64,000 bases of DNA from a virus, in the IMG/VR virus record IMGVR_UViG_3300027973_000044, positions 17,924 to 81,923 of that record. One strand, written 5' to 3'. Below the pieces are notes generated by a model. The model worked only from the letters and a program-made list of their open reading frames with translations. It was not told where the DNA came from and did not search any database. The position numbers and the translations under genes are program-made. Shown piece after piece: positions 43,293 to 52,550 of this stretch. Position 1 is the first letter of the stretch. Every line of letters starts with the position of its first letter.

Positions 43293-44076
43293 ACTTCCAG
43301 CACAATGTATTGGATTTATTGTTACTCAATGAATTTACGATATGTTTATAAGTTTCAGAATTAACAACTTCTTCGTAGGAGCTTTCTATTAGATTGCCTA
43401 TCTTATGCTCCAAACTCCAGTCCATGCAACAAAGATACACATCTCCATTTGGTAATAAAACGTGTTGTTTGATTTTGTTTGTAGAGCATCTTATGGCCAT
43501 ATTTGCGGTGTTATCTATTTTTTTAAAGCTATCAACATTACCAGCTCTACTATTCCATCTGAAGTAATCAGGGGTTAGAAAGGAGATTTTTGCTCGGGTT
43601 TTTACTAGTAAGGGTTGTATTGAAGGGTGTGGCTCTTTTCCAAAGAAAACTATTGCATCGCTATTCTCTAGGATTTGCAGACATTTTTCAACATTATGAA
43701 TATAATTATCATCAATTACTAAGTTCATTGAATTATCATTAACCGGCAAATGCAAGATAATGTTATCATACTCTCGATTCAGAATTGTATTAATATTATC
43801 CTGGGACGCTTTATAGAGGGTTGTAGATATTCTTGTGTAATGCCCTCTGCTTCTGCAGAGGGCCACCATCTTGAAACAATCTTTATGAAAGAAAGGTTCA
43901 GAGAACCCTGTAAAATGTATTCTTGTAGAGATTGGCAGTTTGGTTAAAACGTGACTAAAATTTTCTAAAGATAGCTTCTTTATATGAGAATTGTATTTAA
44001 ATAAAAAAGAATCTTGTGGGCAATAAGAGCATTTTATGCTGCACCCCGCTATAGTGGTTATCTCTAATGCATCCAT
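43270..44076 (-). CDS. Radical SAM protein with SPASM-like C-terminus (2)
   Basis: The 268-aa product begins MDALEITTIAGCSIKCSYCP, with the cluster cysteines at 12, 16 and 19. The SAM-site stretch is HFTGFSEPFFHKDC. The C-terminus reads LPNGDVYLCCMDWSLEHKIG NL and LCWKCEHA, a typical SPASM arrangement (L-x-x-x-G-D-V-x-x-C-C-x-D ... G-N-L). ATG 44076 is chosen over 44115, because it sits just before the family motif and leaves a 14-bp divergent promoter space to the sulfotransferase. It is the first gene of a short minus-strand pair with the gene that follows it. Confidence 0.87.
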   Translation of the reverse strand: MDALEITTIAGCSIKCSYCPQDSFLFKYNSHIKKLSLENFSHVLTKLPISTRIHFTGFSEPFFHKDCFKMVALCRSRGHYTRISTTLYKASQDNINTILNREYDNIILHLPVNDNSMNLVIDDNYIHNVEKCLQILENSDAIVFFGKEPHPSIQPLLVKTRAKISFLTPDYFRWNSRAGNVDSFKKIDNTANMAIRCSTNKIKQHVLLPNGDVYLCCMDWSLEHKIGNLIESSYEEVVNSETYKHIVNSLSNNKSNTLCWKCEHAKPY

Positions 44077-44090
44077 ATATAATATGATAT
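44077..44090. promoter_or_regulatory. AT-only divergent promoter gap
   Basis: Fourteen bases, nearly all A/T (one G), separate the radical SAM start from the sulfotransferase start. TATAAT at 44078-44083 is 7 nt before ATG 44091. The opposite strand also reads as a -10-like element (TATTAT). The -35 regions are weak. Confidence 0.4.
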
Positions 44091-44786
44091 ATGCCCAATA
44101 TTGTTTTACTAGCAATTAGTTACCGATCTGGTTCTAATTGTCTTAGATCAATATTGGACCAGAATAACGACATATCTGCTAAAGGTGAAATATTTAGGCC
44201 TTATTTTAAGTTGAACAATGTTAATCGTGACAGTCTTCTGGGTGAGATTGACACACGTCTGAATAGATTTAGACACAGGGAAGACAAAAATAAAGTTTTC
44301 TTATATACCAGTGTTGTTGATGAGATATTGAAGCTAGAAGAATATGACTTGATCCGCAGCATTTTACCTGACAAATCAATCTTTCTATATCGGGAAGATC
44401 TCTTGGAACAGTACTGTTCAGTCAAGGTGGGGAGTGTGACAGGTGTATACCAGGACACAGAGCAATCCAAACAAGAAAAACAAAAAATAAGAATAGAGTT
44501 TAATCTTAATGAATATTTGAATTTTGTTGCCAGAATGAATCGTCATAGAGACTTCTTTGTTGCCTTTTATAAGAAATATAAGATAAACTATATTACTGTA
44601 GAATACAAGAGCATATTGAAGCGAATAGAGGAAATATTTAAATTTTTAGGTTTAGACTATAAAGGCGAATTACCGACTACTATTAAATCTGAAAGTCGAT
44701 CATTGCACGAAATTATAATTAATTTTAAAGATGTTCCTACTAATATGAATCATAAGCTAGTAGTTGATGACATTATTCCTGCTTAA
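44091..44786 (+). CDS. Sulfotransferase (Stf0/NodH-like)
   Basis: The 231-aa product is a probable PAPS-dependent sulfotransferase, moving sulfate onto a sugar or lipid hydroxyl. The 5'-phosphosulfate-binding loop is SYRSGSNCLRSIL (residues 10-22), and the 3'-phosphate site is IFLYREDLLEQYCSVKVGSV TG, the R-x-x-L-L-x-Q-x-x-S ... TG pattern of Stf0/NodH proteins. The C-terminus has the helix YKSILKRIEEIFKFLGLDY, usual in this group. It is the only + strand gene inside a minus-strand cassette and overlaps the next convergent gene by 30 bp, which suggests separate acquisition or separate control. Confidence 0.78.
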   Translation: MPNIVLLAISYRSGSNCLRSILDQNNDISAKGEIFRPYFKLNNVNRDSLLGEIDTRLNRFRHREDKNKVFLYTSVVDEILKLEEYDLIRSILPDKSIFLYREDLLEQYCSVKVGSVTGVYQDTEQSKQEKQKIRIEFNLNEYLNFVARMNRHRDFFVAFYKKYKINYITVEYKSILKRIEEIFKFLGLDYKGELPTTIKSESRSLHEIIINFKDVPTNMNHKLVVDDIIPA

Positions 44787-45665
44787 TGTTCTTCTGTCAA
44801 TGGGGCAAACCTTGCAGATATCGTTTTGCTTTCTGTTTGCTAGAATTTTAGCAAAAAAATCTTTTGATTTTTCTGAATTGAATATCTCACTAATAGTTTG
44901 TTTGTTTGCGTTGCCTATTATTACTTGTCCTTGGTAATCATGGCAACATGGATTACATTCACCATTCCAATTTATAACAAATGAACCAGAAAAAATTGAG
45001 CAACTATTGGGTATTTCTTCGGTAACTTTTTGTTGTGTTTGTTTATTAATTTGTTCTGTTTCAGTATATTCTGCCATATTAAAATTAGGCAGCTTGTAAT
45101 ATATGTTATCGTATAACCCTGAGAATTTATTTTTAATATTGATCAGATCTTGTGTATTGTAAGAAAATAAAACTGTTTGTATCTTTATTTTGGGTCGAGA
45201 AGGCATGTCACCATATTTGTCGAAATAGTATTTCATTCCTTCGTGTATCTTGTCTAGATCTACACCCTTTCTGTATGTTGCATTTAATTCTTTGGTTGAC
45301 CCATCAATACTAACAACACACTCATTCAGCTTGCTCTTGGCTAGTAAGTCTATATCTTCTTGTTTGTAGAAGACTAACCCGTTTGTGGATGTCCTGTGGT
45401 ACACATTCTCTGGGATCATTTGATAGAGCTGGGACCACCTGGGGTGCAGAAAAGGCTCTCCATAATTGAAAGAGACTATTTGCACCTTGTGATTCAATTC
45501 TCTTACCTCATTCATTATTTTTTGAAATAATTCATTGGAAATGAACCCTTTTTTTCTATCCAAAGAATCAGAGCCTGTAGGACATAGGGGGCATTTGGCA
45601 TTACACGTGTTGGTAAGCTCTATCATTATGGAGCTAAGATGTCTATTCATATACGGGATGAACAA
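44757..45665 (-). CDS. Radical SAM/SPASM protein (3)
   Basis: The 302-aa product has the motif C21-x3-C25-x2-C28 (TNTCNAKCPLCPTG), NYGEPFLHPRW as the SAM site, STNGL and VVSIDGSTKELNATYRKG, all standard for SPASM enzymes. The C-terminus reads CSIFSGSFVINWNGECNPCC HDYQGQVIIGNA and DICKVCP, giving a full SPASM cysteine set. This is the most classical of the three. ATG 45665 overlaps the upstream glycosyltransferase by 23 bp; Met 6 (45650) is an alternative start. Proteins like this occur in polysaccharide clusters and in peptide maturation loci. Confidence 0.9.
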   Translation of the reverse strand: MFIPYMNRHLSSIMIELTNTCNAKCPLCPTGSDSLDRKKGFISNELFQKIMNEVRELNHKVQIVSFNYGEPFLHPRWSQLYQMIPENVYHRTSTNGLVFYKQEDIDLLAKSKLNECVVSIDGSTKELNATYRKGVDLDKIHEGMKYYFDKYGDMPSRPKIKIQTVLFSYNTQDLINIKNKFSGLYDNIYYKLPNFNMAEYTETEQINKQTQQKVTEEIPNSCSIFSGSFVINWNGECNPCCHDYQGQVIIGNANKQTISEIFNSEKSKDFFAKILANRKQNDICKVCPIDRRTLSRNNVINY

Positions 45666-46374
45666 ATTTATGTTCTTTTAATTTTAGTTTTGCTTCTTTT
45701 TCATCTATAAATTCATCATAAAAATAACGAGCCCTTCCTTTCATATAAATTATAGAATAAAATTCAGCATGATCATATAGCTCTATGTTGAGATCTTGGC
45801 AAGCTATGCCCATGAGCAATTCCGTTGACAGCATATATTCACCAGGTAGCCCTCTCGCTAGAAAACTGCTTATTCTACTTGTTAGAAATTTATCGTCTTC
45901 AAAGTACTTTGCCGTTTTAAATGTCTGTATCACATTGGATCCAATTCCAAAGATTCCATTTTGTATGAATTTGGGTCGTATTAAATTTATGGGCACCTCA
46001 CCATCGTAAATCCTTCTATCAAGAGTAGATTTGAATAGAGTTCCAAACACAGTATTCTTTAACTCATTATGTAGCTTTATAGTGCCTTGCACTCTTGAAT
46101 CTGGGTCTGCCTTTATTACAACATCTGTGTTGAGATCATCATACACATTGATTATGTTGCGAAAAAAAGCACCTGGTGTTGCATTGATATGGGATCTATC
46201 AAATAGATAATATCTGAAATTATTATCGTGGCAGTATTTTCTTATATCTGGGTCATCATTTCCATCGCTCATAACAGATGTGGGACTATTAGGATAATAT
46301 TTTTGTATCTGTAAAGCACTTGTTTTTAATAAATCAAAATCTTTATACACCGGTACTATGAAGCCTATATTCAT
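45643..46374 (-). CDS. GT-A-type glycosyltransferase
   Basis: The 243-aa product starts MNIGFIVPVYKDFDLLKTSA, the beta-strand/P-V-Y start of family 2-like enzymes. A metal-binding D-x-D occurs in VVIKADPDSRV (about residue 90). The centre has FIQNGIFGIGSNVIQTF and the later part GEYMLSTELLMGIACQ, where an acidic catalytic residue is expected. No transmembrane helix. It is joined to both neighbours by short overlaps (4 bp upstream, 23 bp downstream). Confidence 0.75.
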   Translation of the reverse strand: MNIGFIVPVYKDFDLLKTSALQIQKYYPNSPTSVMSDGNDDPDIRKYCHDNNFRYYLFDRSHINATPGAFFRNIINVYDDLNTDVVIKADPDSRVQGTIKLHNELKNTVFGTLFKSTLDRRIYDGEVPINLIRPKFIQNGIFGIGSNVIQTFKTAKYFEDDKFLTSRISSFLARGLPGEYMLSTELLMGIACQDLNIELYDHAEFYSIIYMKGRARYFYDEFIDEKEAKLKLKEHKFVHPVYE

Positions 46375-47282
46375 ATTTCTAATACTTTTTTAAATATATT
46401 ATTATTGTGGTTTCTTGCATTATTTTGAAATGCTGTCAACTCTTCTGTTAGTATATTGTACTTATTTTCATTATTCAAGATATCTATAATGTTACAGTCG
46501 GCAGAATCAATTTGCTTCAAGATATTATATTCTAGAAATTTCTTATTGGCAATGAGAGGGATTTTATTGGCTATACTATGTGTGAGAGATTCTGATGTTT
46601 TAATGCTAGTATAATCCACTTTGGAGCCATCGTAAGGTATGAGTAAGAACTTGAACCCGGCAATTTGTTTGTAAAAATCTGCATGGCTACACATGTCTAT
46701 TGCTTCTGCATTGCTTGAATGTATTTGCTTGATAGTCTTCTTGGCTCCTTCACCTAGTAACTTTATGCTGCAATTATTTTTTTGCATAAAAGAACTTATA
46801 TATTCTATGGATATCTTATTTTCAAAAAAACGAGAAGTTATTCCAATTATATTTTCCTTGCGTGCATTTAAGTTTAGCGGTGTTTCTGTTTGAAAGAAGT
46901 AGTTTTCGCTAAATGGCTTTTCATATACTCCGTTGGCTATATTTTTGGAGAGTGGAAAATGCTTTTTAATTGTGCTTTCACCATGACCCAATGGCCTATG
47001 ATGTACAAATATAAGATTGGTTGTCTCTCGAAAAACAGGATTTGTATGAAACTCAGGAATTCTATTGTTAGATTCAAGTGCAGTTATAATTATGGAAGTA
47101 TCAAAGCGCGGCACATGTGTCAAAGATAGTTTGTAGAGGTTACACAATTCTTTGAAGCCATACTTATCATTAGGGGCATGATGGTAGAACATAGGTGATA
47201 ATCCCAAACACTGTAAAGATTTGTATATTGATAGTGCTGTGGCGTGGTGATATTCTGTATTGACAATGATGCCTATTCTCAT
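46371..47282 (-). CDS. GT-B-like glycosyltransferase
   Basis: The 303-aa product begins MRIGIIVNTEYHHATALSIY KSL, a nucleotide-binding-type N-terminus. The second half, SIKLLGEGAKKTIKQIHSSN, then CSHADFYKQIAGFKFLLIPY DG, then KTSESLTHSIANKIPLIANK, resembles a GT-B donor domain (S-E-x-L-x-x-x-x-A-x-K-x-P-L-I). Catalytic residues are less clear than in the 41468 gene. It overlaps both neighbours by 4 bp, placing it in a coupled glycosyltransferase operon. Confidence 0.65.
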   Translation of the reverse strand: MRIGIIVNTEYHHATALSIYKSLQCLGLSPMFYHHAPNDKYGFKELCNLYKLSLTHVPRFDTSIIITALESNNRIPEFHTNPVFRETTNLIFVHHRPLGHGESTIKKHFPLSKNIANGVYEKPFSENYFFQTETPLNLNARKENIIGITSRFFENKISIEYISSFMQKNNCSIKLLGEGAKKTIKQIHSSNAEAIDMCSHADFYKQIAGFKFLLIPYDGSKVDYTSIKTSESLTHSIANKIPLIANKKFLEYNILKQIDSADCNIIDILNNENKYNILTEELTAFQNNARNHNNNIFKKVLEI

Positions 47283-48058
47283 TTATATTTCTCGTATAAG
47301 TTTTTTAACGTAGATGTTATCTCATTTGAATCTTCTCCCGCTTTCGATAGCAAGGAGAATACAAATGAACTAAAACATTTTTTTGATTCAGAAGACATCC
47401 ACGGTTTGCTATTGCCGTGAAAATGCAGTATAGCTATATCTTTCATTGTATCTTTTGTCACTTGGCTTGTTACTGTGTTGTATTTTTGAGGCAGAAAGGT
47501 CACAGTATCGCGAAAATACAGATTAAATGCAGACTGATCATTATACCATCTTCTTTTTTTAGCCAGATCTATCAAATTATCTTTGTGTTTTCTGTGTATT
47601 GTTTCCTTGGATAAGATCATGAGACCGCAATTAAAGAAATTCTTTTCAAGATAATTTAAATCCAAAAGCATGTCGGGGTATTTTCTGCAAGCTGCAAAAT
47701 CACCGGAAAAAAGTAATAGATCTTTTATGTCTTGCAATACAAGCATGTCTGAATCTATCATGACGATTTTGTCGTAGTTAAGATGGGACAACTCAAACAC
47801 ATCAAATCTATAATACAGGTTGTAGTTGTATTCTTCTTGTATATCTTTGCATTGAATGTAATCCTCTTTTTTAACATGAATTATTTTGATTTTATTATAT
47901 ATGTTACACAATTCAGAGATAGATTCATCTGATAGATGCCCATCAGAAAGAATTACATAATCCAGATCAAACCATGGGTTATTAATCAGTAAGCTTTTGA
48001 GTAGAGCTCTCATGCCTGGCATGAAATCATCATTTAGAGCAGTAAAAAAGGCTGTCAT
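47279..48058 (-). CDS. Glycosyltransferase family 8
   Basis: The 259-aa product is a clear GT8 enzyme (LPS galactosyl/glucosyltransferase and glycogenin relatives, retaining). The landmarks are FFTALNDDFMPGMRALLKSL at the N-terminus, the D102-S-D104 metal site in IVMIDSDMLVLQDI, FFNCGLMILSK, WYNDQSAFNLYF and the C-terminal metal ligand motif ILHFHGNSKPW. Length is typical. It overlaps its neighbours by 4 bp each. Confidence 0.92.
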   Translation of the reverse strand: MTAFFTALNDDFMPGMRALLKSLLINNPWFDLDYVILSDGHLSDESISELCNIYNKIKIIHVKKEDYIQCKDIQEEYNYNLYYRFDVFELSHLNYDKIVMIDSDMLVLQDIKDLLLFSGDFAACRKYPDMLLDLNYLEKNFFNCGLMILSKETIHRKHKDNLIDLAKKRRWYNDQSAFNLYFRDTVTFLPQKYNTVTSQVTKDTMKDIAILHFHGNSKPWMSSESKKCFSSFVFSLLSKAGEDSNEITSTLKNLYEKYK

Positions 48059-48900
48059 ATGCTATCTTTATAATGTAAAAATTGTTCAATATCACTCTTC
48101 AGCTGCCTGTATTCTTCTTTTATTTGTATAATTCCATTGTCTCGTTTTAGCATTAATAGAGGATCAAAGTGATTATTTTCATATATTTTGTATCTATCTA
48201 TATAATTGCGTTTGCTCAGCTCTCCATGGTAATTGTGATAAACTTTGCCTGTTAAATACCCTGTCTTGAGGTGCTTGCATTTATTAAAATACTCTTGAAT
48301 GGTGTTGTAATGGTTTTGGGAGAAAGGATAGTATGCAAATTTTTCCTTAGCAAAACAACTCCGAGGATAAGGCATCATTTTTTCTTGAATGAAACACCGG
48401 GCCATGATGGCATCACCGGTGCCTGCAATATTCATATCATACAACCCTCCAAGATGCTCAAATACACTTTTTTTCATGGCCCATGCAAATCCACAATGTC
48501 CATGTCGGTTGTTCACTTGTTTGGCATAAACAAAACCGGCAACAGGGTTCAAGGGTTTATTATCTTTATCCAAATGATAGCAAGAGTCAAACAACTGAAG
48601 CACATCAAAGCCTTGTTCAAATTTTTGTAATGCTTTGGAATACCAATCTGCATCAACAAAGCAGACATCATTATCTATCCAAAAAACATATTCTATATCA
48701 TGAATATGTTTCTTGATGGCCAGATTTAACAAATTTTCTTTTAAAAAAATCTTATCTTCACTTTTGAATGTGCAATCAAAAGATATGCCATTTTCATGTA
48801 TGCCAGAGACAATTGAAACAGGATGTTTGTTCTTGAAAGTTTCTATTGACTCCTTCCTGTTTTTATTATTGAAGAAGTTGAAGTAGCTTGTGAAAATCAT
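48055..48900 (-). CDS. GT-A-type glycosyltransferase
   Basis: The 281-aa product starts MIFTSYFNFFNNKNRKESIE. The acidic metal site is YVFWIDNDVCFVDADWY, and GHCGFAWAMKKSVFEHLGGL YD followed by NIAGTGDAIMARCF is the acceptor and catalytic region seen in galactosyltransferase-like GT-A enzymes. ATG 48900 is chosen because its A is shared with the stop of the upstream giant fibre gene (TAATG); the longer frame to 48933 would run into it. Direct translational coupling of a glycosyltransferase to a fibre gene suggests that the fibre, or its receptor, is its target. Confidence 0.78.
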   Translation of the reverse strand: MIFTSYFNFFNNKNRKESIETFKNKHPVSIVSGIHENGISFDCTFKSEDKIFLKENLLNLAIKKHIHDIEYVFWIDNDVCFVDADWYSKALQKFEQGFDVLQLFDSCYHLDKDNKPLNPVAGFVYAKQVNNRHGHCGFAWAMKKSVFEHLGGLYDMNIAGTGDAIMARCFIQEKMMPYPRSCFAKEKFAYYPFSQNHYNTIQEYFNKCKHLKTGYLTGKVYHNYHGELSKRNYIDRYKIYENNHFDPLLMLKRDNGIIQIKEEYRQLKSDIEQFLHYKDSI

Positions 48901-51900
48901 TACCCTTGAGCTTCTGTCCAAGTAACTTTGCACAGAGCCTGGTTAGTTGGAGAGGCTGACACAGGGCGAGCAAAAACTGTTAGAATATCAGGACCATCAG
49001 GGTAAACTGTATTACCGCCCAAGATTGAATTGCCTAGATTTCTTATGATATTAATATTATAATCTGTAACTTGGTTTCTGCCAGAATCTTGTTCCCCTGC
49101 CAAAAAGCCTCCAATGACTACTCCAGCACTCACAGGAGTGTTTCTGACACTTGCACCTGTATGATCCACATATTGTGCCAAACTGCCATTGCCTGCATTG
49201 ATCCAATTGCCAGACACAGGCCATAAGCTAGATTCACAATTGAGCTTTATGGTCACATTTAATGCTTGACGGGTGACTATTTGCACGTCATTTAATACTA
49301 GAATGGAGCGATTGATAAGATTGCGCACTCCTACAAAGCTGCCTATGCCATAATCCACTGCTGGTGCCAGACGAACAGAAATGAGCGGAATGTCTCTATC
49401 CAAGGTGGGGGCTGCAGATGTTGCAGTGCCTGCAGTGAACAAATAGGATTTGTCAGGAGTGAATCCACCATCCATGATGACTGAGGTTCCCCAATGTGAT
49501 AAAGTTGGTGAGCAGTTTTGATTGAATGAAAACACATTGTTGTATGGAAAGAATCGAGGAGTGGGTATGGTTGAAACACCAGCAGAGTTGGTTAGATTGC
49601 CCACATTTCTACGGTCTATTCTTAACACCTGTTCACCTGCAGAATTGGCTCTTAGCTTGCTGTAACGCATGTATTCATAGTCATACAACAGAGTGCCACT
49701 GTTGGGAAGCATGAAGGTGGCACTGGGTGAAACAGTTATGCACGATGTGGATGGGAGCATTGTCTGCACGGTTGCTATTTCTTTTTGTGTTGCAAAATCA
49801 TATCCTTTGTAATACACTTTCCGGTTTTCAGGATCTGATACAATGTTGAAACTGGCTGTTGTAGCCTGCCCACTTTGAGTCAATGGTTGTGTGGGTGGCG
49901 TAAAATTGCCAAATGGATATTGTGCAAATCCTTGAGTTATACGTATGTCATCCAAATAACTGTAAGTTGCGTTTCCGTATATCATACCGCCAAAAAAGAA
50001 TTGACCTCCTTCAAAGGTATTAAAATTTGTAGTTGATACTACAGATGCACCATCAACAAACATTTCACATCTTCCATTCAATCTCTGCAATACAACATGG
50101 TGCCATGTGCTGAGACTAAGAACAGATGTTGAAGAAGTAAAGGTATTTTGTTCATAGTAACTCCCCAGACCTATGATGGCTCTTGCTTTGCTATTGGCAG
50201 TTAGTTCTGCATGCATTCCAAACCCTGGTATACCATAATACGCTGGGGCTCCTCTATAAAAAATAGTATTGGCACTACTGTATGGGTTGTTAAAAAATCC
50301 AGGTTGAAACGTATCAAAGTAAACAAACAATTCTACTGTAAAATCACTAGGAAAGGCAGGGGTGCTGTTGCCAGTATATATGGTGCTATTGTAATAATAT
50401 GTTGGCTCAATTCTGACACTATGTGTACCAAATTTTACTCGAGTAGTGCTAAATGGTAGAAAGGAGTAGAAGGCACCGCTATATAATCTGTCATATGGAT
50501 TGGCAGCAGTTGACTGATTGTCAGGTATGTTATCTAAAGAATATAACCCCTTCACACCATCGGCTGAATTGCTATATCTATACAAGTTTGCTGACAACCG
50601 GGGGCGAAATGAAAAGTATGGCCCAGTCAAATTGTTTGCTTGCTTGACTTCTACAATTCTTGGTTCTGGCAAATCGTTTAATGTATTGTACATGGTAACG
50701 TTGGTTTGATTGGCTTGCAGAATGTACCCTCGTTGAGGTTTATTAATCACCTCAAATCTTGCAGGCAAGTTGCCAGAGCGCATGTAAGCCTCCAGATTCA
50801 CATTATTGTTCTTCATTTGATGGCAGAATATGATGCTACCGTCTGTGGCTCTCACACCCCACCGCACTCTTCCTGCACCATACCAGCTATAATCAAAGTA
50901 CAACATCTGCATTTTGTTCAGGTCAATGGTGTACCCACTAGGGCCAGTACCATCTAATTTATCCAGATTAAAATTTTCTTGATTAAAACTCACTTCTTCA
51001 GTCTTAGTATAGCGAACACCAGTAATGAACTGACCGGTATATTTTGGCACAATGGATATGAGGAAATCGCTATTGATATCACTAACATAGTAACTCATGC
51101 CTCTGATCACAATGTAATCTCCAACTCGTAGTTGTGATTCAAATTTTGTATTGAATCCAAAGACGGTTGTAGAGTTGTTGCTCACAGTTATGGTACCTGT
51201 CATGTTGTTTGTGCTGGAGCGTTTCACAACAGAGAGTTTGTTTCCATCGCATTCAAAAAAGATTCCATTTTGTTCATCGAATAGACCAGTACGAACCACG
51301 GCATCATTCCATCTTATCACATCCACCTTGCCCAACCCATCAGGAGATATGTCTGTTGGTGCTGTGAGAGTATTGAATTGAGTTGTTAGAGTACTAGACA
51401 CAGGGAGCAAAACAGTGAATGTGTTTTGATCGCCCACAGAAGCCACAGTGAACGTTGTGTTGTATCTGTTGATACCACCTTGAACGGTGAGGCCACGAAG
51501 ACGAACTGATGCTCCTTCAAGATAAGCAGAAGGTTGGGCAAAACCATGAGGTTGCTCTGTGGCAATGATCATCACATAGAAAGATGATAATCTTTGATTG
51601 TAAGCTGTGGTGTCAACAGATATGTTGCGTATGTCGTAGCTTGGCTCGAATAGTAACCCTGTACTGAATAAAATACTCTTACCAGACTGATATCTGAAAT
51701 AATTGCGGGTTTGACGAATAATCTGAGAGTTTAGACTGTTATTTGCTGATGTTATCTGTACCCCGCCATCAGTGGCTCTGTGCAAAGCATACCCTTCAGG
51801 CCGCACATACAATCTGGTATTTGTGGTGTTTAATACAGTATCACTCGCAGGAAATAACCCAGCAGTTAAATCAGATACATATGTAAATGAAGTAGGACCA

Positions 51901-52550
51901 TTAATTTGAGCTATATTAAATGCACCAATTGTATAATCTGTTGCACGTGTGCTATCAATAACCCAAATGGGTTGATCTAGGAAAAAATTATGTGGTGTTG
52001 TGGTTGTTACACGCACATTAGGTGTGCCAGAAATGGAAACCATTGAGGTGAAGGGAATAGGCGCCGTTGTATAAAATCCGCCAAGGTAAGCATTAGTCTC
52101 TGCTGTGGCATAATTGGTGTTGGGTCGAATAGCCAGTCTTTTTCGTGGTGATAAAGTGTATTGGCGGATATTGGGTGCAGCTATGACAAGAGACACACCA
52201 TCTGCTAATCCGTTTAGTGTATTCACAAGCACAATGGGTGTGCCCACGGTGTAAGAGAGAGATGGTGTGTATGTACTGGCTAAATTGAGTGTGAGTCCAC
52301 TTGTGGCTGAAGCAGCAGATAAACTTTGTATTTGATCTGCCATGAGAATAGAATCATCTGTTTTCAAGAATATCGAGGGAGTGTTGTTCATTAATTCCAA
52401 AGTTTCCCACTTGGAGGATTGCAAGGAATATTCGAAATCTGTATCAATTAACGATTGAGGGTTGCTGGTTCGTATTCTTTCAACAGCATCATTTTGTACT
52501 GGCTTTATTATTCGATTGCCAATGTCAGCGCTATTGTATGGAAAGCTCAT
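48900..52550 (-). CDS. Giant virion/fibre protein with LamG domain (paralogue A)
   Basis: The 1216-aa product starts at ATG 52550 (MSFPYNSADIGN), overlapping the upstream stop as ATGA. Residues about 10-60 hold QNDAVERIRTSNPQSLIDTD FEYSLQ, a signature of structural proteins in marine T4-like phages. Further conserved blocks are RTGLFDEQNGIFFECDGNKL S, YFDYSWYGAGRVRWGVRATD and LSHWGTSVIMDGGFTPDKSY. Residues about 730-900 are a LamG/concanavalin-like domain (FTVELFVYFDTFQPGFF, STWHHVVLQRLNGRCEMFVD G) that the sister protein lacks. Probably a long fibre or adhesin. Confidence 0.75.
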   Translation of the reverse strand: MSFPYNSADIGNRIIKPVQNDAVERIRTSNPQSLIDTDFEYSLQSSKWETLELMNNTPSIFLKTDDSILMADQIQSLSAASATSGLTLNLASTYTPSLSYTVGTPIVLVNTLNGLADGVSLVIAAPNIRQYTLSPRKRLAIRPNTNYATAETNAYLGGFYTTAPIPFTSMVSISGTPNVRVTTTTPHNFFLDQPIWVIDSTRATDYTIGAFNIAQINGPTSFTYVSDLTAGLFPASDTVLNTTNTRLYVRPEGYALHRATDGGVQITSANNSLNSQIIRQTRNYFRYQSGKSILFSTGLLFEPSYDIRNISVDTTAYNQRLSSFYVMIIATEQPHGFAQPSAYLEGASVRLRGLTVQGGINRYNTTFTVASVGDQNTFTVLLPVSSTLTTQFNTLTAPTDISPDGLGKVDVIRWNDAVVRTGLFDEQNGIFFECDGNKLSVVKRSSTNNMTGTITVSNNSTTVFGFNTKFESQLRVGDYIVIRGMSYYVSDINSDFLISIVPKYTGQFITGVRYTKTEEVSFNQENFNLDKLDGTGPSGYTIDLNKMQMLYFDYSWYGAGRVRWGVRATDGSIIFCHQMKNNNVNLEAYMRSGNLPARFEVINKPQRGYILQANQTNVTMYNTLNDLPEPRIVEVKQANNLTGPYFSFRPRLSANLYRYSNSADGVKGLYSLDNIPDNQSTAANPYDRLYSGAFYSFLPFSTTRVKFGTHSVRIEPTYYYNSTIYTGNSTPAFPSDFTVELFVYFDTFQPGFFNNPYSSANTIFYRGAPAYYGIPGFGMHAELTANSKARAIIGLGSYYEQNTFTSSTSVLSLSTWHHVVLQRLNGRCEMFVDGASVVSTTNFNTFEGGQFFFGGMIYGNATYSYLDDIRITQGFAQYPFGNFTPPTQPLTQSGQATTASFNIVSDPENRKVYYKGYDFATQKEIATVQTMLPSTSCITVSPSATFMLPNSGTLLYDYEYMRYSKLRANSAGEQVLRIDRRNVGNLTNSAGVSTIPTPRFFPYNNVFSFNQNCSPTLSHWGTSVIMDGGFTPDKSYLFTAGTATSAAPTLDRDIPLISVRLAPAVDYGIGSFVGVRNLINRSILVLNDVQIVTRQALNVTIKLNCESSLWPVSGNWINAGNGSLAQYVDHTGASVRNTPVSAGVVIGGFLAGEQDSGRNQVTDYNINIIRNLGNSILGGNTVYPDGPDILTVFARPVSASPTNQALCKVTWTEAQG

